From contig NZ_LIHP01000021.1 in the NCBI RefSeq assembly GCF_001314605.1, positions 186,001 to 250,000 on the forward strand: 64,000 nucleotides of DNA, read 5' to 3'. Source of the stretch: Marinobacter sp. HL-58. GTDB lineage: Bacteria > Pseudomonadota > Gammaproteobacteria > Pseudomonadales > Oleiphilaceae. The notes under the pieces were generated by a model, which saw only the letters and a list, made by a program, of their open reading frames with translations, was not told the origin of the DNA and ran no database searches. Below are positions 35,640 to 42,573 of the stretch, piece by piece (positions within the stretch are counted from its first letter, which is position 1; each line of letters begins with the position of its first letter). A program made the position numbers and the translations under genes.

Positions 35640-36908
35640 ATGGAACTTTTCAAGTCGACTGAATCCGAAGTACGTGTCTATTCCCGTGCCTTTCCGGTGA
35701 TTTTCAACCGTGCCAAGAATGCGCACCTTTACACCGAAGACGGCAAGGAATACCTGGATTTTCTGGCTGGCGCCGGGTCACTGAACTATGGCCACAACAA
35801 CGACATTCTCAAGAAAGCGTTGCTCGAGTACATTGAAAGCGATGGTGTCAGCCAGGGGCTGGATATGTTTACCACCGCCAAGCATGATTTCATCGAGTCC
35901 TACAAGAAGTACATTCTCGACCCCCGTGGGCTGAACTACAAAATGCAGTTCACCGGGCCCACCGGTACCAACTGTGTGGAAGCAGCTCTCAAGCTGGCCC
36001 GCAAGGTGAAAGGCCGCAATGGTATTATTTCCTTCACCAATGGCTTCCACGGCGTCACCATGGGTGCCGTTGCCGCAACCGGCAACAAGCACCACCGTGG
36101 CGGTGTCGGTACCCCGCTGGGCAACGTGGACTTCATGTTCTATGACGGCTATCTGGGCGAGAACGTAGACACGCTCGAGATCATGGACAAGGTGCTGTCC
36201 GACGGCTCCTCCGGTTTCGAGTTGCCGGCTGCGGTCATTGTCGAGGCCGTCCAGGGCGAGGGTGGCCTGAATGCGGCCCGTGCCGAGTGGCTGCAGGGCC
36301 TGGAGAAGCTGTGCCGGAAGCACGACATACTGCTTATTCTGGATGATATCCAGGCCGGTAATGGTCGTACCGGTGAGTTCTTCAGCTTCGAATTTGCCGG
36401 CATCAAGCCGGATATCGTGACGGTGTCCAAATCCCTGAGCGGCTACGGGCTGCCCATGGCACTGGTTTTGTTCAAGCCGGAGCTGGATGTCTGGGGCCCG
36501 GGTGAGCACAACGGCACCTTCCGTGGCAACAACATGGCCTTCGTGACAGCCCGTGCGGCGGTGGAGACATACTGGAAAGACGATGCCTTTGCCAATGAGG
36601 TGAAGGCCAAGACGAAGGTGCTCGGCGATGGCCTGCAGGCTATCTGCGACAAGTACCCCGGCGAGTTCAGTATGAAGGGCCGGGGGCTGATGCGCGGCAT
36701 TGAAGCCACTCACGCCGAGCTCACGGACAGGATCACCAGCCGTGCCTTTGAGAAGGGGCTGATTATCGAAACCAGTGGCCCCAACGATGAAGTCATCAAA
36801 TGCCTGATGCCGCTGACCACCAGCGAGGATGATCTGCGCAAAGGTGCTAAACTTCTGGCAGAAAGCGTGGATGAAATCATGCAGGAAGGAATGAGCAAGG
36901 CGTCCTGA
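35640..36908 (+). CDS. ectB: Diaminobutyrate-2-oxoglutarate transaminase
   Basis: The 422 aa PLP enzyme is a class III aminotransferase. FTGPTGTNCVEAALKLARK covers the cofactor phosphate region, LILDDIQAGNGRTG holds the aspartate that contacts the PLP ring, and TVSKSLSGYGLPMAL contains the Schiff-base lysine. It makes L-2,4-diaminobutyrate from aspartate semialdehyde and glutamate, the first committed ectoine step. The ATG at 35640 is favoured by AAGAGG 7 nt before it and by the family start; an upstream in-frame GTG at 35592 would add 16 residues. Confidence 0.96.
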   Translation: MELFKSTESEVRVYSRAFPVIFNRAKNAHLYTEDGKEYLDFLAGAGSLNYGHNNDILKKALLEYIESDGVSQGLDMFTTAKHDFIESYKKYILDPRGLNYKMQFTGPTGTNCVEAALKLARKVKGRNGIISFTNGFHGVTMGAVAATGNKHHRGGVGTPLGNVDFMFYDGYLGENVDTLEIMDKVLSDGSSGFELPAAVIVEAVQGEGGLNAARAEWLQGLEKLCRKHDILLILDDIQAGNGRTGEFFSFEFAGIKPDIVTVSKSLSGYGLPMALVLFKPELDVWGPGEHNGTFRGNNMAFVTARAAVETYWKDDAFANEVKAKTKVLGDGLQAICDKYPGEFSMKGRGLMRGIEATHAELTDRITSRAFEKGLIIETSGPNDEVIKCLMPLTTSEDDLRKGAKLLAESVDEIMQEGMSKAS

Positions 36909-36959
36909 GACGCCTGCCATTCCCCCAAATTCATTCTGCAGGATAACGACGGTAACACT

Positions 36960-38402
36960 ATGACTAGCGAACAACATACCGTAGAGAAGATTGGCGGCAC
37001 CTCCATGAGTAACTACGAGGCCGTACGCGACAACATCATTCTCGGCGGGCGGGAAAAGGACGACCTCTACCAGCGCATCTTCGTGGTCTCCGCCTACGGC
37101 GGTGTCACCGACGAACTGCTGGAACACAAGAAAACCGGAGAGCCGGGTGTATACGCCCTGTTTGCCGATGCGGAATCCGACTGGGCCTGGGGCGATGACC
37201 TCACCAAGCTGATCCAGTTCCTGACCGATATCAACGGCGAGCTGTTTGGAGATCCCATGCTCAAGCAGCAGGCGGACCAGTTTATTACCGACCGGATTGA
37301 AGGTGTTCGCGGTTGCCTGATTGACCTGCAACGCCTGTGTTCCTACGGCCAGTTCCAGCTCGAAGAGCACCTGCTGACGGTGCGTGAAATGCTGGCAGGC
37401 ATTGGCGAGGCCCACAGCGCATTCAATACTGCACTCAAGCTTCAGCAGGAAGGCATCAATGCCCGTTTTGTGGACCTGACAGGCTGGCGTGACAACGAGC
37501 TCCTGCCGCTGGATGAAAAGCTCAGGCAGGCGTTCGATGCGGTTGACCTGACTCGCGAGCTGCCCATCGTTACCGGCTACGCCCAGTGCAAGGAAGGCCT
37601 GATGCGTACCTTTGACCGGGGTTACAGCGAGATGACCTTCAGCCGCGTGGCGGTGATCACCAACGCCCGCGAGGCCATCATTCACAAGGAGTATCACCTG
37701 AGCTCCGCCGACCCCAACATTGTAGGCGCAGACAAGGTGGTGCCCCTGGGCCGCACCAACTATGACGTGGCCGACCAGCTGGCGAATCTGGGTATGGAAG
37801 CCATCCATCCCCGTGCCGGCAAGGGCATGCGCCAGAATGAGATTCCCCTGCGGGTCATGAACACCTTCGAGCCGGAACACACCGGTACCCTGATCACCGG
37901 CGATTATGTCAGTGAGAAGCCCCAGGTGGAGATCATTGCTGGCAACAAGGGCGTGTTTGCGATCGAGGTGTTTGACCAGGACATGCAGGGGGAGCCCGGT
38001 TCTGACCGCCGCATTCTGGAAGTGCTTGGCCGCTTCAAGGTGAGGTTTGTGTCGAAAGACACCAACGCCAATACCATCACCCACTACGTGGACAGCACCC
38101 TGAAGCACGTCAAACGGGTGGTGAAGGCGCTGCAGGACGAGTTCCCCAACGCCGAAATCAGTACCCGCAAGGTGGCGATAGTTTCTGCCATCGGCAGTGA
38201 CATCAAGATACCGGGCATCCTCGCACGATCGGTGAAGGCCCTGGCGGACGAGGAAATCAATATTCTCGCCCTGCATCAGTGCATGCGACAGGTGGATATC
38301 CAGTTTGTCGTAGACGAAGATGCCTACAAGAAGACGATCGTGGCGCTCCACGCTGTGCTGATTGAACCCTATAACCACGAGTACGCTATCGTAGCGGCCT
38401 GA
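36960..38402 (+). CDS. ask: Ectoine-linked aspartokinase (Ask_Ect)
   Basis: The 480 aa aspartate kinase belongs to the ectoine-type group. It starts with VEKIGGTSMSNYEAV, the kinase nucleotide-binding segment, and has GGREKDDLYQRIFVVSAYGG. Two ACT domains follow at about 320-475. This isoenzyme is less sensitive to amino-acid feedback and supplies aspartyl phosphate for ectoine under salt stress. It begins 51 nt after the ectB stop on the same strand, so it is in the ectoine operon. No ectC lies between the two. Confidence 0.92.
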   Translation: MTSEQHTVEKIGGTSMSNYEAVRDNIILGGREKDDLYQRIFVVSAYGGVTDELLEHKKTGEPGVYALFADAESDWAWGDDLTKLIQFLTDINGELFGDPMLKQQADQFITDRIEGVRGCLIDLQRLCSYGQFQLEEHLLTVREMLAGIGEAHSAFNTALKLQQEGINARFVDLTGWRDNELLPLDEKLRQAFDAVDLTRELPIVTGYAQCKEGLMRTFDRGYSEMTFSRVAVITNAREAIIHKEYHLSSADPNIVGADKVVPLGRTNYDVADQLANLGMEAIHPRAGKGMRQNEIPLRVMNTFEPEHTGTLITGDYVSEKPQVEIIAGNKGVFAIEVFDQDMQGEPGSDRRILEVLGRFKVRFVSKDTNANTITHYVDSTLKHVKRVVKALQDEFPNAEISTRKVAIVSAIGSDIKIPGILARSVKALADEEINILALHQCMRQVDIQFVVDEDAYKKTIVALHAVLIEPYNHEYAIVAA

Positions 38403-38522
38403 TCCGGGCAGGGTTCTCCCTGTCGGTAATTTCCGCAATGGGTGGTTCCGGCCCCGGTAGACGGGAATCCATGGCCCTGTTCCGCGCGTATCTTTTATAA
38501 ATTTGCGATCGGAACCTGTGCC

Positions 38523-39521
38523 ATGAATGACATTCAGAGCCCGGGGCCGTCTCCGACCATAGCCCACTCCGGCGAAACGGAATCCCTTGTAGGGCTGTAC
38601 TTCAGGGATGCGTCCCGTTACGAGTTGTTGACCAACGAGGGTGAGCGCCGTCTTTCCCGCAGACTGTCCTTTTGTTACCGGGTGATCTCGGAGGACCTGG
38701 GCCTGCCGGACGATACGCCACAAACCTTTCGCGAAGTGGTAGGGAGCCTGGGTGACGCCTGTGCGTTCTCGACCCGCTGTCGCCGTGCCTACCATCTTGC
38801 CACTGACAGCCGCCAGCGGCTGATCCGCAGCAACCTGCGACTGGCGGTTCATATTGCCCGGCGCTACGCCAACCGCGGTATCCCGATGTCGGACGTGATT
38901 CAGGATGCCAATGTCGGTCTGATCAAGGCGGTAGAACGATTCGATCCCACCAAGGGTTTCCGTTTCTCCACCTACGCCTACTGGTGGATCAGTGAAGAGG
39001 TCAAGCGCTGCATGAAGCGCGGTACCCGCCTGGTGCATACACCCGAGAATGTCGTGGACGAGATTCGCCTGCTGCAGAAAAAATCCCTTGCCCTGCACCA
39101 GACCCTGGGTCGCACGCCATCACAGAGTGAGCTGGCGCGGGAGATTGAAGTATCACCATCCCGCATCGGGGAACTCCGTGCCCTTGCCAACATGGAAGTA
39201 TCGGTGGATATGCCGGTTTCCATGGAAGGTGGCGTGACCCTGGGTGATAGCCTGAGTGCCGGTGAGCAGTCTGCACCGGATCACGACATGGTCCATCGCG
39301 ACCGTATGCGCACCCTGGCAGCCCTGCTGGCAGACCTGAGCTCACGGGAGCAGGATGTACTGGCCCGGCGTTTCGGTCTCGGCTTACCGGAGCCTGAAAC
39401 CCTGCAGGTGATCTCCGATCATCTCGGCATCAGCCGCGAACGGGTGAGGCAGATTGAAAAGGGCGCTCTCAAGAAATTGAGGAACCTGGTTGAAAGCCCG
39501 GAACAGGTACTCCGGAGCTAG
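38523..39521 (+). CDS. Sigma-70 family factor (RpoS/RpoD-like, group 2)
   Basis: The 332 aa protein has region 1.2 (about 20-50), region 2 with RSNLRLAVHIARRYANRGIP, DANVGLIKAVERFDP and FRFSTYAYWWI (about 95-160), region 3 (about 175-245) and region 4 ending in ISRERVRQIEKGALKKLR. It is longer than an ECF factor and shorter than RpoD, like RpoS. A spacer of about 45 residues between regions 1.2 and 2 is unusual. It starts 120 bp after ask on the same strand. CGGAA lies ahead of the ATG at 38523. Confidence 0.88.
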   Translation: MNDIQSPGPSPTIAHSGETESLVGLYFRDASRYELLTNEGERRLSRRLSFCYRVISEDLGLPDDTPQTFREVVGSLGDACAFSTRCRRAYHLATDSRQRLIRSNLRLAVHIARRYANRGIPMSDVIQDANVGLIKAVERFDPTKGFRFSTYAYWWISEEVKRCMKRGTRLVHTPENVVDEIRLLQKKSLALHQTLGRTPSQSELAREIEVSPSRIGELRALANMEVSVDMPVSMEGGVTLGDSLSAGEQSAPDHDMVHRDRMRTLAALLADLSSREQDVLARRFGLGLPEPETLQVISDHLGISRERVRQIEKGALKKLRNLVESPEQVLRS

Positions 39522-39572
39522 GCTCCGGAGGTTCAGGCCCCTGATCCGAAGTCAGGAGTGAGCCACGAAATC

Positions 39573-40025
39573 TCAGCCATGTGCCATAAAAAACCAGGTG
39601 CCGGCGACGACCTGACATAACAGGACCACGGACGTCAGCACCAGCCTCAGCTTCAGATACCAGTCAGGCCAGTATCCCCTCATCCAGCGCGCATCCACCA
39701 CGTAAAGGCCCATATAGGCGACGGTATAGAGTACGATCTGCGCCGCAACGGGCAAGAGCAGCCCTATGCCGGCGGAAATGAAGAACACCTGGCTGAGAAG
39801 CATGGTGACAAGGGGGGAAATCGGGTAGCACCGGTTTTCCAGTTGCATGGCCAGGGGCCAGTAGATACCTGCCATAAAGGCCAGGATGCCGGCGCTGTAG
39901 AGGTAGAAATAGCTGATGATGACCATGCTTTTGGCGGGCATCATGAAAAGCCCGGCTATGGCGGCAAGAAAGGGCAGTAATCCGGCAATGCCAACGACAA
40001 TCGCCAGCCTGGCGACAGCAATCAC
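39573..40025 (-). CDS. DUF3429 membrane protein
   Basis: The 150 aa protein has about five hydrophobic helices and matches the DUF3429 family by its pattern of a central YLYSAGILAFMAGIYWPLAM and a VDARWMRGYWPDWYLKLR loop. Its role is unknown. It starts with GTG at 40025, overlapping the stop of the DUF6482 gene (GTGA), so it is translationally coupled. Confidence 0.75.
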   Translation of the reverse strand: MIAVARLAIVVGIAGLLPFLAAIAGLFMMPAKSMVIISYFYLYSAGILAFMAGIYWPLAMQLENRCYPISPLVTMLLSQVFFISAGIGLLLPVAAQIVLYTVAYMGLYVVDARWMRGYWPDWYLKLRLVLTSVVLLCQVVAGTWFFMAHG

Positions 40026-40327
40026 GAGTTACGCCCCTGGACCCGTATTCTCATGGGTTCGATATCAGCCGGCTCCATGCCCACCATCTCATGGTAGGCA
40101 GACGGGTGAACCACGTCTGTGGATAGGACGTTGAACGCCGACAGCATGTCCTGGATCTCCCAACTGCTCCGGAAAAGCCGGGTTTGATCCCTGGTATCGG
40201 ATAACAGGCGGTATTCCTCACCGATGACCAGTCGGGCCATATACTGCTGGCCTTCCAGAGAGATAATCTCCAGCAGGTCGATGGTCAGGTCGGACATCTG
40301 CCTCAGTTCTTCAAGGGTTATTCTCAC
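40022..40327 (-). CDS. DUF6482-like small protein
   Basis: The 101 aa protein has a probable beta-strand-rich core. It reads IDLLEIISLEGQQYMARLVI and then LLSDTRDQTRLFRSSWEIQD, a pattern of DUF6482 proteins common in Marinobacter and Pseudomonas relatives. The start is GTG at 40327. It is followed by the coupled DUF3429 gene. No function is known. Confidence 0.7.
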   Translation of the reverse strand: MRITLEELRQMSDLTIDLLEIISLEGQQYMARLVIGEEYRLLSDTRDQTRLFRSSWEIQDMLSAFNVLSTDVVHPSAYHEMVGMEPADIEPMRIRVQGRNS

Positions 40328-40438
40328 CGTTTTGCTCTCATGGTCGTACGCAGGGATGATGTGCTACCCACGGACTTACGAGCGCTGGATCGTTTGGGAT
40401 CATCCGGCCGCCTGAAACAGGCAGCGGAAACAGTGGGG

Positions 40439-41026
40439 TCACGCCTTGCCAGCCAGCTCCTTGCAGACAGAATGCTGGGGGCAGCTGGTCAGGTGGTCGT
40501 TCACCATCCCGACCGCCTGCATGAAGGCATAAACGATGGTGGGGCCGACGAAATTGAAGCCGTTCTTTTTCAGTGCCCTGGACATGGCCTCCGCTTCCGG
40601 TGTGTATACCGGCACTTCCTCCAGGGTTTGCCAGTAGTTCTGAACCGGCACTCCATCCACGAATGACCAGAGGAAGTCACTGAAAGAGTGGCCCTGGTCC
40701 CGAAGCGCCAGATAGCCCCTGGCATTGCGGATAATGGACTGCACCTTCAGGCGGTTGCGGATAATGCCAGGATCCTGCAGCAGGGATTCAACCTTGTTGT
40801 CGTCGTAACGGACAATGGCCTCGGGATCAAAGTGGTCGTAGGCGGCGCGATAGTTTTCCTGCTTTTTCAGAATGGTAATCCAGCTCAGGCCCGCCTGCTG
40901 GCCATCGAGACACAGCTTTTCGAACAGGGCCAGGCTGTCATATTCCGGCCGGCCCCAGACGTTGTCGTGATAGTCCATGTACAGGGGATCGTCACCACAC
41001 CAGGGGCAGCGTTTCTGTTCGGCCAT
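40439..41026 (-). CDS. tag: DNA-3-methyladenine glycosylase I
   Basis: The 195 aa protein is a helix-hairpin-helix type base-excision enzyme of the Tag family. It opens with KRCPWCGDDPLYMDYHDNVWG (the last part truncated here), whose cysteines and histidines supply the family's zinc site, and has GLSWITILKKQENYRAAYD with the catalytic glutamate. It removes 3-methyladenine from alkylated DNA. AGGAG is 5 nt before the ATG at 41026, better than an upstream GTG. It starts 2 nt after the PPTase stop, in one operon. Confidence 0.95.
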   Translation of the reverse strand: MAEQKRCPWCGDDPLYMDYHDNVWGRPEYDSLALFEKLCLDGQQAGLSWITILKKQENYRAAYDHFDPEAIVRYDDNKVESLLQDPGIIRNRLKVQSIIRNARGYLALRDQGHSFSDFLWSFVDGVPVQNYWQTLEEVPVYTPEAEAMSRALKKNGFNFVGPTIVYAFMQAVGMVNDHLTSCPQHSVCKELAGKA

Positions 41027-41028
41027 AA

Positions 41029-41793
41029 TCACTCCTGTTCGCGGGTCATGATGGGAGTGTGGAACAGCCAGCGCACCGGGGCAACGGGTCTGGCGGGCTG
41101 ATCCATCTGCAATGCGTCGCCGGGGGGCTGCAAGAGACTGCCGGAGGGTGACAGCTTTCCGGAGCGGCGATACACCAGAGCCACCAGGAAATCGTCAACC
41201 TGGCCCGAGGTCGCCATCCAGTCTTCACCGGGGCGATCACCGAACAGGCGGAAATCCGGGGTCACTTCCAGTGTCTGCAGGTTGCCGGCAATACCGCGAC
41301 CGGTTGCCTTCAGCCAGGCTTCCTTGAGCGTCCAGACCCTGAGAAAATCCTCGCAATGGTCGGAAGCAAGCAGCCAGGCCTGCTCATCGGGTGTAAACCA
41401 CCGCCGGACCACTTTCTGCCAGTGTGGATGCCGGCTGCGTGGCTCGATATCCAGCCCGAGCCCGGTTGTGGCGGATACGGCACAGGCTGACAGCCCGTGG
41501 CTGTGGCTGAGGGAGAGGTGCCACCCCGGCGGAAATTCAGAGCATACCGGGCGGCCATCGACCGGGCGACACTTTGCACCTTCAGTGCCGGAGGTACCGG
41601 CAAGCGCCTGGCGAATCAGCCAGCGACTGCACAGGTACTCACTGCGCCGAAGGCCGCTGAAATTGTCGACCGTGCCTTTCTCAAAGGCGGTCAGCCAGCC
41701 CGGGGTTCCCTGGCACGGTGAGACCGGTTCCCGGCACAGCCAGATGGTGGGTGCGGAGTCAGGGCTGGAGTCGTTCAATGATCCACCCGTCAT
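41029..41793 (-). CDS. 4'-phosphopantetheinyl transferase (Sfp/EntD type)
   Basis: The 254 aa enzyme transfers phosphopantetheine from CoA to carrier proteins. The family motifs are GLGLDIEP (Mg2+ and CoA binding, about residues 134-141), WTLKEAWLKATGRG (about 178-191), and a WHLSLSHSHG upstream. The start at 41793 overlaps the end of pdxH by 35 nt, and an AGG sits just before it. A longer frame exists upstream but would overlap pdxH further. Its carrier-protein partners (siderophore, fatty-acid or other synthases) are not in the window. Confidence 0.88.
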   Translation of the reverse strand: MTGGSLNDSSPDSAPTIWLCREPVSPCQGTPGWLTAFEKGTVDNFSGLRRSEYLCSRWLIRQALAGTSGTEGAKCRPVDGRPVCSEFPPGWHLSLSHSHGLSACAVSATTGLGLDIEPRSRHPHWQKVVRRWFTPDEQAWLLASDHCEDFLRVWTLKEAWLKATGRGIAGNLQTLEVTPDFRLFGDRPGEDWMATSGQVDDFLVALVYRRSGKLSPSGSLLQPPGDALQMDQPARPVAPVRWLFHTPIMTREQE

Positions 41794-42394
41794 CCTGCCT
41801 GAGGTACTCAAACCGGTCATGCAGCCGGCTTGGCCGGCCCTGCCAGAACTCAATCCGCTCCGGCACCACCCGGTAGCCACCCCAGAAATCCGGTAGCGGA
41901 ATCTCACCATCGCTGAACCGGCGCTTCATCTCGGCAACTTTCTGCTCCAGAAGCCCCCGGGAGGTAATCACCCGGCTCTGTTCCGAGACCCAGGCACCAA
42001 TCTGACTGCCCCGTGGGCGGGAAGCAAAGTAACGCAGCGACTCGGACTTGCTGACTTTCTCCACCTTGCCCTGTATCCGTACCTGACGATTGAGCCCGAT
42101 CCAGGGAAACAACAGGGCCGCTTTCGGATTTTCCGCAAGTTCCCGGGCCTTGCGGCTGCCGTAGTTGGTATAGAACACAAAGCCGGATTCGTCGAAATAC
42201 TTCAGCAATACCGTTCTGATATCGGGCATACCGTCCTTGCCGGACGTTGCCAGAGACATGGCGTTGGGCTCAAGAATGCCCGCTTCACGGGCATCACCGA
42301 ACCAGGTCTGGAACTGTCTGACCGGATTATCATCGAGAGCGTCACGGTCAAGGCCTTCACTCTCGAAGTCGCGGCGCATATCGCTTATGTCCAT
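41759..42394 (-). CDS. pdxH: Pyridoxamine 5'-phosphate oxidase
   Basis: The 211 aa FMN enzyme has the PdxH pattern: PNAMSLATSGKDGMPDIRTVLLK, FVFYTNYGSRKARELAENPKAALLFPW (shown in parts) and the C-terminal PDFWGGYRVVPERIEFWQG and RLHDRF. It makes pyridoxal 5'-phosphate from PMP or PNP in the cytosol. Length matches the family. It leads a minus-strand operon with the PPTase gene and tag. Confidence 0.95.
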   Translation of the reverse strand: MDISDMRRDFESEGLDRDALDDNPVRQFQTWFGDAREAGILEPNAMSLATSGKDGMPDIRTVLLKYFDESGFVFYTNYGSRKARELAENPKAALLFPWIGLNRQVRIQGKVEKVSKSESLRYFASRPRGSQIGAWVSEQSRVITSRGLLEQKVAEMKRRFSDGEIPLPDFWGGYRVVPERIEFWQGRPSRLHDRFEYLRQDDGWIIERLQP

Positions 42395-42573
42395 CAGGGT
42401 TACCTGTGCAGTGAATTCGTCGATTAATACGATCCCGACAGAATATCGGGTTCACCTCTCCTTGTCAGTTCAGGGGCCATTGCGGCTGACAAAACCGTCA
42501 CTTGCGGACTATCCTTGTGGAACAGGTAGGGACCGGCTTGTGTCCGTTACCGATCATCAACAAGGAGAAAACG

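Noticed and set aside
35778..39098. An open frame of 1106 codons on the minus strand across ectB, ask and the sigma gene
   Set aside because: It is antisense to three well-supported genes, and its translation shows no family features; long antisense frames are common in GC-rich coding DNA.
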